DNA from: Kalmanozyma brasiliensis GHG001
Taxonomy: Eukaryota; Basidiomycota; Ustilaginomycetes; Ustilaginales
Reading direction: 5' to 3'
Length of the DNA stretch: 64,000 nt
Assembly: GCF_000497045.1 (NCBI RefSeq)
Contig: NW_015961965.1
Coordinates: forward strand, 128,779 to 192,778
Shown here: one piece after another, positions 16,857 to 28,365 of the stretch
Layout: the number at the start of each line of letters is the position of its first letter
How positions within the stretch are numbered: the first letter of the stretch is position 1
Notes under the pieces: model-generated
Told to the model about the DNA's origin: nothing
The model's database searches: none
Seen by the model: only the letters and a program-made list of their open reading frames with translations
Translations under genes and position numbers: made by a program

Positions 16857-18116
16857 TCATTCTGGCAGCGGAGCGGACCATTCCAGGTACGTGGCTGGCA
16901 CAAGACCCTTGACGCCCTCATCGCCGTTCGTGACTGCGATCGCCCAACCTCCTTCCAGTGAGCCCACGACGTGCACCACATCACCCGGCTGAACTGCCAG
17001 CTCGTGCTCCGAGACCGGGTCGAACTCGTACAGCACTTTGTATACGCCTTCTGGCACGTTTGCGTGATCGCCCTCGTCGCCGTCGAATTCATTTTCATCT
17101 TCGGCGCCTTCAATGTAGAAGTCCTCGGCCGCGTCTGAGGCGTGGTCGTGCTCGTCCATTTCGTCTTGACTAGTGGATGCTTGTGGTTCGGGAAGCAATT
17201 GTCCGTGGTGACGAGGGTCCTCGGATGGGAAGGCAAAGTCGCGCACGTGGATGGAGTGTATCGAGTCTTCCACATCGTCGTCGTTTCGGGCTGTCTGGAA
17301 GCTGACGGTGGATTCCGGACGTGATGACTTTGCGTCGTGACCAAGTCCCGAGTTGGCAGCACGAGGTTGGGACGCCGTAGAATAGCGCGACAAGTTGGTC
17401 GCACCGCTGTCCGTCGATGCAGCCCCGCTGCCGGATGGCGCTGATGCGCTCTCTGTCAGCGGCGAGATAGCGCTCAGCCGATGCCGCGAGCTTGAAGCAG
17501 TCGACACCGGACGGAGGGCAGGAGAGTGGAATGCGTTCGAGGCCTGCGAGCTTCGTCTGGATGGCGACGTGGCAGTGGAGGCGCTGGCGATCTTGGACGC
17601 GGTCTCGGGACACGATGGCAGAGACGGTGGTCGCGTGGGTGTCGAGGTGCCCGGAACAGCTATTGGGTTGAGGAGCGGGCGCTGCGAGCTGGCTTCTGCT
17701 ACTGTGGGAAGTGCGCGAGAGTTGGAAGAAGGCGAAGATGTGGCCGGCGATGTAGATGAGGCGGATGATTGCTTGGCGTTGCGTCCAGCTGGAGGAGACT
17801 TGAGCCTCCAATCTTGCCCCTCCTCTGGCGAAGGGACGAAGCCGCCGGAAGGACTGGGATAGAGCGTGTCTGCGGGACCAGGTTTTGGTGGAGCCATGGT
17901 CTGCGGGGATGGCTCGTTTGCTTGGTCAGAGGAAGTCTGAAGACCGAGAGAGTCTATTGCATCGGATGAGAGTGGGGTTGAGTTGACGCGGCTGAGCTCA
18001 GGTGTGATGCTGGCGGTTGATAGAAAGACGGCGTCGGCGGACCTGCGATCTGACTTGGGAGATGCCAGCTCGAGGTCGGCATTTGCAGCCTTGAGTCTTG
18101 CCTCTATTGACGGCAT
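16857..18116 (-). CDS. SH3-domain protein, possibly Nbp2/Skb5-like
   Basis: 419 residues, intronless. About 330 residues are disordered, Ser/Pro/Ala-rich sequence (repeated SR, SP and TS pairs). An acidic stretch (DEDENEFDGDEGD type) follows, and a C-terminal SH3 domain of about 65 residues: KVLYEFDPVSEHELAVQPGD holds the ALYDF-like motif, then GGWAIAVT carries the conserved Trp and VPATYLEW the closing strand. A long tail with a single C-terminal SH3 after an acidic patch resembles yeast Nbp2 and S. pombe Skb5, adaptors of PP2C phosphatases and PAK kinases, but the match rests on layout and not on detailed similarity. Start at 18116 is the first in-frame ATG. Confidence 0.75.
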   Translation of the reverse strand: MPSIEARLKAANADLELASPKSDRRSADAVFLSTASITPELSRVNSTPLSSDAIDSLGLQTSSDQANEPSPQTMAPPKPGPADTLYPSPSGGFVPSPEEGQDWRLKSPPAGRNAKQSSASSTSPATSSPSSNSRALPTVAEASSQRPLLNPIAVPGTSTPTRPPSLPSCPETASKIASASTATSPSRRSSQASNAFHSPALRPVSTASSSRHRLSAISPLTESASAPSGSGAASTDSGATNLSRYSTASQPRAANSGLGHDAKSSRPESTVSFQTARNDDDVEDSIHSIHVRDFAFPSEDPRHHGQLLPEPQASTSQDEMDEHDHASDAAEDFYIEGAEDENEFDGDEGDHANVPEGVYKVLYEFDPVSEHELAVQPGDVVHVVGSLEGGWAIAVTNGDEGVKGLVPATYLEWSAPLPE

Positions 18117-19256
18117 GAGGTAGGATTGACGCTGCCGACACCGGTCTAGCGGTGAAGCTGAAACGTCGTTCGAGGCGTGAGCGAGTCAAGTAGCGGTATG
18201 CAGCAGTACGACGAGGGGGTGCCCCGACCGGCGAATTCTGTTCGAGCTACAATGGTGCTGCAGACGAGGAGCTGGTGTGTGTTCCCTTGTCGACTCGCTT
18301 GAGCCCCCTTGATCCGTATGCGCAGATGACGCGCAGGCTTTGTCGGCAAGAGTGATGGGAGGTCCGCGATGAATGAATGGAGTGGGGTTGAGAAGAGAGA
18401 TGGAGGGAGCGAGATCAAGCCAAGATGAAGGATCAACGACGCCAAACGCGCTCTCCAAAAAAGGCGATTTTGGGCAATCCTGTCAAAATTAAAGTCAAGC
18501 CGCCGATCCCTTTGCTGTTTGGGCGCAATCACCAGTCTGAGACACATCAGACCCTCGGCAGCCGGCGGGGTAAAGATGGTCCGGTGCCCATATGCTCTCC
18601 TTGTCCATGAGCGGCTATCCGAGCGTTCATATGAGACGCACACACTGATCGCATGAGGCGAATGGGCAGTTAACGCACTCACGCAACAATGGTACCGCTA
18701 ACTTCGTTTGGCGCACAGCCGCGTCCATGTGACCGCGTCCTACCGCGACCTCGACCCTTGTACCACACAAAGCTTGGCGAATTCATTCAGGCAAACCCAG
18801 CACAGCCAGATCCATCCACAGCACCATGTTCGCTTGGTTCGCATGATCAGGCTCGTCCTTGTGTCACCTTTCAAGACCGCTTCGGGGTCATTCTCGTGGA
18901 CTGATGGGAGCAAAGTCGCTTGATCACTGTTCACGGCCGAAAGTTTCAAAAAGATAAGAAACGCTGTTAGACCTTTGTAACTTCGATTTAAAATATTCGA
19001 TCTCAGCCTGTCGCTTTGAGAAGAAAAGATTTTGAGAAGTCGGGCTAAGCAAAGCGACCTGCTCTAACGATCTGGACACGATCCACTCTTCCATCTCACT
19101 CGCAACTCTCCTGTCGTATCACCGCATACCGCCCTCGTCAACAGCGAAACTTGCTGTCGCTTTTCCCACCAGGCAGGACTACACCATATCCTTGCTGTGC
19201 GGTTGATCGCGCCCACCTTGCTCTCCATCTAGATCCAAACTTACGACGACCCCGCC
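18117..19256. promoter_or_regulatory. Divergent promoter, SH3 gene / uL24m
   Basis: 1.14 kb with no supported gene; the frames seen inside lack domains. An AT-rich segment around 18950-19035 (including TTTAAAATATTCG) is the likeliest core promoter of the uL24m gene, about 250 bp before its ATG. Confidence 0.4.
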
Positions 19257-20573
19257 ATGTCGAGTACCAGCACAACCTCGGGCGTCATGCGCTCACTGCG
19301 CCATCTCAACAAACCAATCAAGGGCACAAAGTTCGCCGTCAGAGCGCCTTCGCATGCCGCACACCGTCCCAAGTTCGTTCAGCCCAAGGATCGCGTGCCC
19401 TTCTGGAACATTGTTCCGGGTGATCATGTCAAGCTCAGGTGTGGCCGAGTAGGTCAGAAGGAAGGTCTCGACTCGAATGAAAAGATCCGCGGCGAGGGAA
19501 TTGTGACCAGCATCGACAGGCAAAAGAACTGGATCTGGCTCAGAGACGTCGACGACAACAACAAGCTCGCACCAAAAGTCCTTCGCCACATTGTTCCTCG
19601 CTTTGTCGACCCACTCGACCCAGAAAAGGGCTACGGACCCAACACTACCGAGATCCCTCGTCCTGTGCACTACTCGAACGTCATGCTCAAAATTCCTGGC
19701 TCGGATCAGTACGCGGTCCGCCTTTCGCGCTCAGCAGCAAAGTACGACAGACGCAAGGGCATGTACATGTGGAAGCGATTTGCAACCATCAAAGCCTCCG
19801 ACGAGAAGTTTTCCGAGACCGGCAAGGCTTTCGAAAAGGTCGAGGTTCCCTGGCCAAGTCTGCCTGGCAAGCGCAGACATCTGGACACCACCATGAGCGA
19901 TCGAAATGTCGTCGAGGGTGAGTCGTGGGCTCCATGGAGGCCTGAGGACCCTGTTTTGCTGCCGGAGCGCAAAGGCGTCACATCACCACAGTCCGAACGT
20001 CGAGCAGCGCTTCTCACTCTCGAGCGCAAGCAGCTTGATGCAGAGAAGCATGCCGGTCCCTCCGCCGCTCCTGAAGACGCTTTTGGCACCTACGCTGGTT
20101 TTGCACAAAAGTCTCGCGTCAAGCCACCTCCCATCGCTCAACCTCCGACACCAGCAGAGACCGTTCGCGGTCGCACGGATGCCGCTTCGGAATGGGCCAG
20201 CGGCGACGCCATCGAAGCACATCGTCGCGAGGGTGGTCTTTCGTTCCTGTGGCGTGACTACCTTGACGTTGCCCCACAACAGGGCCCTGCCAGCGGAGGT
20301 AACTGGGGCGAATTGCCGCCTACCACGACTAAGGGCGGGCTCGATGCACGCAGGAGCAAGCGCGATGGCCGTCTCACCGACGGTGTGAGTCGGAACGACG
20401 TCGACCGCATGCCCATCGAGCTGCTCATGGCCAAGGATCTGACCAACGAGCGTGGTCTCAAGTGGAGGATGAGGAGGTGGAAGGACAAGCAGGTCGAGAA
20501 CCAACAGGATGCACTCGAGATGCAGCGTTCGAGATCCGAGCTGCTCAAGGAGTTGGACGCTCTCAAGATCTAG
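19257..20573 (+). CDS. MRPL40: Mitochondrial large-subunit ribosomal protein uL24m
   Basis: 438 residues, intronless. The N-terminal 35 residues are basic and Ser/Thr-rich (presequence-like). Residues about 40-170 contain the uL24/KOW pattern: WNIVPGDHVKLRCGRVGQ, GEGIVTSIDRQKNWIWLRDV and a VHYSNVMLKI strand that is characteristic of mitochondrial L24. The C-terminal 250 residues form a long extension with conserved-looking blocks (WKRFATIKAS, PIELLMAKDLTNERGLKW), longer than bacterial L24 (about 100) and even than yeast MrpL40 (297). The protein should bind domain I of the mitochondrial large rRNA early in assembly. It converges on the ATG37-like gene with 109 bp between stops. Confidence 0.85.
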   Translation: MSSTSTTSGVMRSLRHLNKPIKGTKFAVRAPSHAAHRPKFVQPKDRVPFWNIVPGDHVKLRCGRVGQKEGLDSNEKIRGEGIVTSIDRQKNWIWLRDVDDNNKLAPKVLRHIVPRFVDPLDPEKGYGPNTTEIPRPVHYSNVMLKIPGSDQYAVRLSRSAAKYDRRKGMYMWKRFATIKASDEKFSETGKAFEKVEVPWPSLPGKRRHLDTTMSDRNVVEGESWAPWRPEDPVLLPERKGVTSPQSERRAALLTLERKQLDAEKHAGPSAAPEDAFGTYAGFAQKSRVKPPPIAQPPTPAETVRGRTDAASEWASGDAIEAHRREGGLSFLWRDYLDVAPQQGPASGGNWGELPPTTTKGGLDARRSKRDGRLTDGVSRNDVDRMPIELLMAKDLTNERGLKWRMRRWKDKQVENQQDALEMQRSRSELLKELDALKI

Positions 20574-20682
20574 ACTGTCACTTTCAATCTTGGTCTCACA
20601 CCCTGCAATCTCATCCTACTTGACACAAGCATTTGAATGGATGAAGCGCACGGTGCTGTGAAGATGTCTTATTTCTGGCGAC

Positions 20683-22254
20683 TCATGCGTTTGCGGCCTC
20701 TGCAACAAGCTTCTTAGCCGTTGGCGATCTCCTGAGAACCGCCTGCTGCAACCTTTTGAGCAAACGGATCATGACCAATGGATCTCCCCTCCCCGTGATG
20801 CGCTTGAAGCCGTACAAGAAGAAGCTCGAGACGAGCACAAGGCTGATGACGTCTAGCGCCAGTCTTGCGCTGAGATTGACAAGTGCCACCAGAATACGAA
20901 CGGGCGAGGTGAGCAGACTGACGGCGGCACTGGTTCGTTTGTTGCCTGCACCACCCTCGGCAAGGAAGCTGGGCGCCAATGCTTCGGTTCGTTGACCGCG
21001 CGAGACGACATTGAGACCGATGAGTTGTTTGACATCGTCGACGATGTTCATGATGGCATTGTAGATGTAGGTGCGACTCGACTGGTTTGGACGTCGAGGG
21101 TCATCGGCACCGCCAGCTGAGGAGCGAGACTCGACTCGATTGAGACGTTCGTGGAGCGCTGCGAGCGATGCTTGGATGGATTGGAGAGCGGTCTCCATTT
21201 CGGCGCGTGGTGGACGCTGAGCGGTGCCTGCATTGGACGGTGGCCGAGGTGGGTAGACAGGGACCGGGCCGGTGCGTGTGCCTACGGAACGGCCGCCGAC
21301 CGAGGAAGCGGCATACGTGCTGCGCTGGTAATGACCGGCTTCTCCTGGGCGAGGGTAGTTGGATCCAGCCACCGAAGCTGCTGTCGACTGTGGTCCATAC
21401 TGAGGACGTGAATAGCCGCCCTGCAAAGATGGCGGTCCTCGAGATCGTTCGAACTGAGCCGATGTCGAGACGTGTGAGCGCGAAGGTGGACCTCTGCTGT
21501 ACCCCTCTGTGGCCGAGATGGAGCCTGCCCTGGGCTGCGGACGGTACGACTGAACCGAAGGTGGAGCGTGCGAGCTTGGATGGCGAACGGGCGCCCTGAA
21601 GGGGCCAGGCTGAGTACCAAGGCGGTCATCTGGGGAAGACTCGTCCTCTGACTCGGACGCCATCGGCGTTCTACCGGGGGAGATAGCAGCACCACCGCCT
21701 CCGCGAGTGGCAGCTGTGCTTGTGCCAGTGACGGAAGGAGCATCGGGAGCTAGATGGCGAGGTGGGTTAGGTTGAGATTGGCGAGAAGGACCGGAGGTGG
21801 GCTGATGCAAGCCTGTAGGATCGAGACGTTGCTGGTCATCTGTGTCGGTATCGGTGATAGACTCTTCATCCGAGTCGACTTGGGCCAGAGAGCCATCCAT
21901 TACGCGCTGGGCGACCTGGCCGGAGAAGTTTTCGAGTTCTTGAATGAGCGCTGAAGCTTGTGGTCGGTCACTGTAACGTCGCAAAATGCGGAGCATGGAC
22001 TCGACATACATCTGCTTGGCATCCCTTGGCGGCAAGCCGCTGACTTTGGTCCATGCATCCCACTTTGCCCTCCCGAGCATGTCGAGCATGCCTGGCCGCT
22101 TTGACGAGACGTCGCCCTCGGTAGCTTGCTTGTAGAGACTATAAAGCGCCAGCTTTTCCTCGTAGGAAGTTTGAATTGGTCCTGATTTAGGCAGCGACTG
22201 GACCATGTCGACTGTTTTGACGAACAGAGCGTCTATGACGTCTGCGCTACTCAT
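20683..22254 (-). CDS. ATG37: Tail-anchored acyl-CoA-binding protein, ATG37/ACBD5 type
   Basis: 523 residues, intronless. An acyl-CoA-binding domain fills about residues 5-95, with YSLYKQATEGDV and GRAKWDAWTKVSGLPPRDAK holding the ligand-contact Tyr, Lys and Trp positions. A long disordered middle follows, then a short coiled coil (SIQASLAALHERLNRVESR), and near the C-terminus a hydrophobic segment LALDVISLVLVSSFFLYGFK (about 464-484) before a basic tail. This order (ACBP, spacer, coiled coil, C-terminal TM) is that of human ACBD5 and Pichia Atg37, peroxisomal membrane proteins needed for pexophagy and very-long-chain acyl-CoA handling. The neighbour across the shared promoter is PEX3, whose product anchors pexophagy receptors, which supports a peroxisomal role. 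Peroxisomal location is inferred. Confidence 0.85.
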   Translation of the reverse strand: MSSADVIDALFVKTVDMVQSLPKSGPIQTSYEEKLALYSLYKQATEGDVSSKRPGMLDMLGRAKWDAWTKVSGLPPRDAKQMYVESMLRILRRYSDRPQASALIQELENFSGQVAQRVMDGSLAQVDSDEESITDTDTDDQQRLDPTGLHQPTSGPSRQSQPNPPRHLAPDAPSVTGTSTAATRGGGGAAISPGRTPMASESEDESSPDDRLGTQPGPFRAPVRHPSSHAPPSVQSYRPQPRAGSISATEGYSRGPPSRSHVSTSAQFERSRGPPSLQGGYSRPQYGPQSTAASVAGSNYPRPGEAGHYQRSTYAASSVGGRSVGTRTGPVPVYPPRPPSNAGTAQRPPRAEMETALQSIQASLAALHERLNRVESRSSAGGADDPRRPNQSSRTYIYNAIMNIVDDVKQLIGLNVVSRGQRTEALAPSFLAEGGAGNKRTSAAVSLLTSPVRILVALVNLSARLALDVISLVLVSSFFLYGFKRITGRGDPLVMIRLLKRLQQAVLRRSPTAKKLVAEAANA

Positions 22255-22857
22255 GGTTGCGGCGCTGATCGGCTACGATCGATGGTTGCTAGAAGTAGGA
22301 AAGTGGCTGGTGCGTCGAAGTGATTGCGCCGTGGCGGACCCTGATGTCGATGTTTGGTGAGAGTAGCAAGCAACAGCGACCACGTCGCTTGTATCTATGC
22401 GCAGCGATGGCTGTGAATCAGCGTGACAGATGGCGTCGAGCGAAGATGGAAGAAGAACGGCAAGCAAGCGAGTTAGTATGCAAGAGCAACAACACTGGCT
22501 CGCAGTCATGAACCAAATCTGACAATTTGGCATCTCCAACACATGCTTTTGACCGGCCAACGACGCAACCAACCCCACACGATTCAGCGCCTTTGGCTCG
22601 CGAGACGCGTCGATTCGACTCTGAGAGAAAAAGGAAATCGCTTTCAAAACCCTTCTTTGCTTTCGCCGCTCACTCAACTTAGCCGGTTCACCCGACTGAG
22701 ACAAGGATTCCGTACGAAAACCACTTTGACTGGAGTGGAGCGCAGAGCAGCCAGGCAGCTCTAATTCCAAAAGATGGTCTGTTCTTCCTTTCTCATCCCT
22801 CTTCCAACTCATCAGCCTCAAGAACGCAATCCAGCGACATCCCTTCATGTCATCATC
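22255..22857. promoter_or_regulatory. Bidirectional ATG37/PEX3 promoter
   Basis: 603 bp between the two start codons, with no gene of its own. I saw no clear oleate-response (CGG-N15-18-CCG) element by eye. Confidence 0.45.
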
Positions 22858-24624
22858 ATGACAACCTGGTGGAGAAAGACCTCCAACTATCTCTCATCCA
22901 AGTCCAATTTCTTCATCGTCACGGGTGGCATCGTCGGCGGCGCTTATCTCGTCTCACAGTATGCCATCTCCAAGTTCCAGCAAGTACAGGAGAAGCTGGT
23001 CAACGACAAGAACGCAAAGGAGAATCTGCGTCGGAGGTTCGCCCAGAATCAGGAGGATTGTACTTTCACCGTACTCGCCCTGCTCCCGACGTTAGGCGAT
23101 CAGCTATTCTCAAAGCACAATGTCGAGCAGCTGACCGAAAGCTTGCGCACACAAGCGGCTCCTGCTCCCGCGCCCGCACCGCCTGCACTCCAAACTTCCA
23201 ACCACTCCGAATCAACAGAATCACCTCATTCTTCGCAGCAGTACACTGAACCAGCACAAGATGATTCGCAAGCAGCTTCGACTGCAACAGCCGCCTCTCC
23301 GACCGAGCAGGAGCCAGCATCCGTGGCCATCGGACCGATTGACGCACCATCACCACAGCTCAATCCTTTGGCGAAATCGTTCGTTCCCGGTAACCCTGAT
23401 GCATCTGTTCCTCAGCCTGTCCTTGTCGCGAATGGAACCGGGACGACATCACACGCTGAGGCCAACACCAGTCAGACCGACGCCGTGATTGTCGACGGAC
23501 CGAAAGAAGCAGATACTGCCGAAGCGATGGAGGCCAACTCGACACCGCACGCAGCTTCGGAACCGGTGGAATCCGTCGTTCAGACCGAAGCGATCCAGGA
23601 TGCACCCATTCAAGTCAAGGCAGAACCCTCACATACGGACGCACAAGAGCAACGCAACAAGATCCTCGCAGACCGACAGTCCAAACTACGACTTTGGAAC
23701 GATCTCAAGCTCACCGCCTTCACTCGCACCATCACCTCGCTCTACTGTGTCGTCCTCTTGACCCTTCAGACTCATATGCAGCTCAACCTTATCGGCAGGT
23801 TCGCCTACCTCACCTCCGTCGAAGCTTTGGCTCGCGAATCTGACGACCCAGAGAGCGCGCAAGCTTTCTCGTCCAATCCTGCCCGCGGCCTCGATCACGA
23901 CACCGAACGCCTCTATCTCACCTTCAGTTGGTGGTTTCTCCATCAGGGCTGGGATCATTTGTCCGATCGTGTCTCGACTGCCATCGAAAAGACCTTCTCC
24001 CCGCTCTCGGTCAAAGCACAGCTCTCCATGGCGGACCTCAGAGCACTTCTCAACGATGCGCGCTACATCATTGAGCATGACTCTGCCAATGCCTCCACCT
24101 CTCTCGACGAGCAACCGTCTTGGAAGCGCTCCAACTTCTTGGACGTCCTCTTCCCCAACTCTATCGATCAAGAGGTTGACGTTCTTGTTGGCGCAGGCGC
24201 ACTCGATGCAGACGAGGCTCACTATTCTCTCCAGACCAACCACAAGTTGCGTGCTCTCCTCGACGAGACAAAGGACATTATCGAGTCCCGAGACTTTGGC
24301 TCCATCCTCGCTCTATGCATCGACCGCGTCTTCGAGACCTTCTTCGACAGTCTCAATCCCACTTTCGGTATTCAACAGTCGGGCAGGATCGACGCTTCCA
24401 TCCAGGTCGAGCCCGTGTCTGCTCTCGAGTCGCGCTTCCAGGAGATCACCGACGAGATGCAACACGGCAAGAGGATCCGCTTGGCCTCTCTCTTCCCTCT
24501 GGTCTCGCGGCAGAGTCAGATGGCCATTCGTGGCGTGCCCAACGAGTACATCGAGACTCTGGCAGACTCCAAGGAACTCAGAGCGTTTTCGGCAGTGTTG
24601 TACGCAGCATGGTCCTCTTTGTAA
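22858..24624 (+). CDS. PEX3: Peroxin-3, peroxisomal membrane biogenesis factor
   Basis: 588 residues from the ATG at 22858. The frame is open 28 codons further upstream, but MTTWWRKTSNYLSS is the proper Pex3 beginning. A short basic N-terminus precedes the membrane anchor (FFIVTGGIVGGAYLVSQYA, about 17-36) and the conserved RRRFAQNQEDCTFTVLALLP. A 150-residue Ala/Pro/Thr-rich insertion (about 105-265) splits the cytosolic domain. The conserved helical domain resumes with WNDLKLTAFTRTITSLYCV and continues to the end (LETRF-like block LESRFQEITDEM). Pex3 docks Pex19 cargo for membrane-protein insertion and, in yeasts, binds pexophagy factors including Atg37. The insertion is longer than in yeast Pex3 (441 residues). 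It converges on RVB1 with 153 bp between stops. Confidence 0.93.
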   Translation: MTTWWRKTSNYLSSKSNFFIVTGGIVGGAYLVSQYAISKFQQVQEKLVNDKNAKENLRRRFAQNQEDCTFTVLALLPTLGDQLFSKHNVEQLTESLRTQAAPAPAPAPPALQTSNHSESTESPHSSQQYTEPAQDDSQAASTATAASPTEQEPASVAIGPIDAPSPQLNPLAKSFVPGNPDASVPQPVLVANGTGTTSHAEANTSQTDAVIVDGPKEADTAEAMEANSTPHAASEPVESVVQTEAIQDAPIQVKAEPSHTDAQEQRNKILADRQSKLRLWNDLKLTAFTRTITSLYCVVLLTLQTHMQLNLIGRFAYLTSVEALARESDDPESAQAFSSNPARGLDHDTERLYLTFSWWFLHQGWDHLSDRVSTAIEKTFSPLSVKAQLSMADLRALLNDARYIIEHDSANASTSLDEQPSWKRSNFLDVLFPNSIDQEVDVLVGAGALDADEAHYSLQTNHKLRALLDETKDIIESRDFGSILALCIDRVFETFFDSLNPTFGIQQSGRIDASIQVEPVSALESRFQEITDEMQHGKRIRLASLFPLVSRQSQMAIRGVPNEYIETLADSKELRAFSAVLYAAWSSL

Positions 24625-24777
24625 AAGTATCGCACGTCGAAGCCATCTCATCAAGAGTCTCATTGTTCATCCGTGCGGTCTGCGCTCCATTCAAGTCTTG
24701 TGCTCGAGAGATCAACTTGAATCTGTTTTGCGTTTGTACAAGTACACTGAGCGAAGATGTGCGGCCCATCTCCGAAC

Positions 24778-26347
<1,570 letters not shown>

Positions 26348-28365
26348 CTTTGCACGGACCTGCTTTGCTTTGATAGAGGAGTTGAAGCTCTTGACGCGGG
26401 GTGCGGCAGCCAAGACTGTTCGTACTTTCCGGCGAATTGATCTGAGTCTGCGAGTGGGCGTCTGCGGATGGAATGCCCTTGCTTTGGTGTGATGGTGGTG
26501 GATGTCAGGGTGGAGAAGATGTAAGCAGCTCGATGGATTCTCGAATGCGAACCGTGCAAAATTGGCACCGAGTCTTCCTAACACGTGACGCAACATCGAT
26601 ATTGTTAGGTCTCCAGTTCCAATTCACTCGCCTTGCAAACAGATCCTCCTTGTGGCGGAAACATCACCATGGCGACCCTATGACGGTCTGCGTAAAGCTG
26701 CCACTTCACATTCTAGTTACGGCCCATGTCAATAGCAGCTTCAGATCAGAGCTGTTCAGCGGCGATCGTTCGCTCTCAAGGAAGGCTTGACACAAGTCTG
26801 GGAAAATGAAACTTGCTGAGTTAGGAAAGTGACAACGTCACACTTTGCGTTGATGTGTTCACGTCACCGCATCGATACGAAGGCATCGTTGCCACAAGAC
26901 CGAAGAACCCATTACTGCAGTTCCGCCTGAGGTGGAAGCTCGTTTCGTCCAGGCTGTGCCTAGTCGCAGACCTTGCTCATAATTCGAGTCTTGTGACCTT
27001 CTCATTGCTCGTCACTTGACGCTGTCACACCGATGAGTCGGCGCTGGACCCTGCAGTGCTGCGAACCCCTCGCTGTCGACTTCGACCGTCCCATCAAACC
27101 TCTTTCGGGCCATGAAAGCGATGGGGCCGTAGACGACGTGCTCGTCCAGTGCTGACCTTCTGCCATATGTTTGATCAACAGGGTCGAAGAGCGGGGCGCT
27201 GAACCGGACTGTCCACACTTAGCCTCACTATCTCTGACCCGGCTGTCCTTGGCAGCTGTCGTCCCTCCGTCACGACGGCTCTCGACATGCTCATTTCATG
27301 CTCCCATCCCCGACCGAACCGCATCCCTTTCGCTCTGCGTTCATTCCGCAGATAGGGTAGCCATCACGCTAAATGCAGACTCGCTCAGGCGCAGATGTTC
27401 AGGCACCGGACACGCATCCATGAGATCGTTTGCATTGTCGGAACTTCTTTCAGAACTTTTGCGGCGCATTTCAATTTGTCTGCAACATCAAATTTCTCCG
27501 TGAAGCAATGGCACCACACTTCGTTTTGTTGCCACAATTTTGCCCTTTTGACGCCCCAGAAGAGTGATATTTTCAGCAGACGATCACGTAAACAAATGAT
27601 TTGTGATAAATAAGGAGGTCGTTGACGACAAACGTTAGATTTGTCTATTTGCAATCTATTGGTCCAGCCTGACCCCAAAACATGCTTCGCAAGATGGTGA
27701 CCCACACATATTTGATCGAATTTAGTCACAAACCGGACAATTGGTGGATTACATGCTTCGGAGATTGGGGTCACGAAAAACATCTGTTTCCAATGCCCAC
27801 ACGGACGCGTGAAAATTGTCTTTTGTGAAACTCGAATCACCTTTCGCGGTCGAAGTCAAATTCTGGAAAGTCTGGGGTGGGTTACCTTGAATGCAGCCAA
27901 AAAGCTAAACTTGAGGTGACTTTGTCTTGCCATCTTTGATGTCACGCAGCCCATCGTGCAACCACAAGTTCCATGCACGTAGCTGTATCGACCTCGAATA
28001 GAGGCATCGTCACCATCGTCGCGGCTCTGGTCACCACCTTGCCACTGACAGTAACGCAAGGATGTCAAGATGCCGTGAGCGAGAGCCGACAGGCAGCCTT
28101 GCGGCCTCCCGGTCGAGCCCGCTTTCTCCTGGGATGATCACCGCTGGAGGGTAGCGGGCAGGTTGCGAACGGCACTGTTGCAGGAAGTCGGCAAGTGAAC
28201 AGGGCTCGAAGGAGATCCTGACAGTGATGGATCGGTAGGCAGATGATGAAGCTATGTCTCAGTGGACCGACACAGCCTTCTCACATAGGTATGGGGGCGT
28301 GTTTCAGGCGACAAGCAACGGGTTCCATGAAGATCACATTGGCGGAGGGACAAGCGCGATCGTGT
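26348..28365. other. 2-kb gene-poor gap with an AT-rich core
   Basis: The longest gap in the window. The first few hundred bp must hold the RVB1 promoter and the last part the 3' end of the ALG3-GAA1 gene. Between about 27420 and 27850 base composition drops to roughly 33-50% GC, line by line, below the flanks. The largest frame there (27385-27840, minus, 151 codons) and a plus frame around 27680-27820 show no domain I recognise. A small perfect inverted repeat, GACAAA/TTTGTC (27627-27632 and 27640-27645), lies inside. No terminal repeats, transposase motifs or tRNA were seen. A decayed element or an unannotated non-coding transcript are both possible. Confidence 0.4.

Noticed and set aside
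27385..27840. 151-codon minus frame in the AT-rich island
   Set aside because: No recognisable domain; composition follows the local AT rise. Kept only as part of the island finding.
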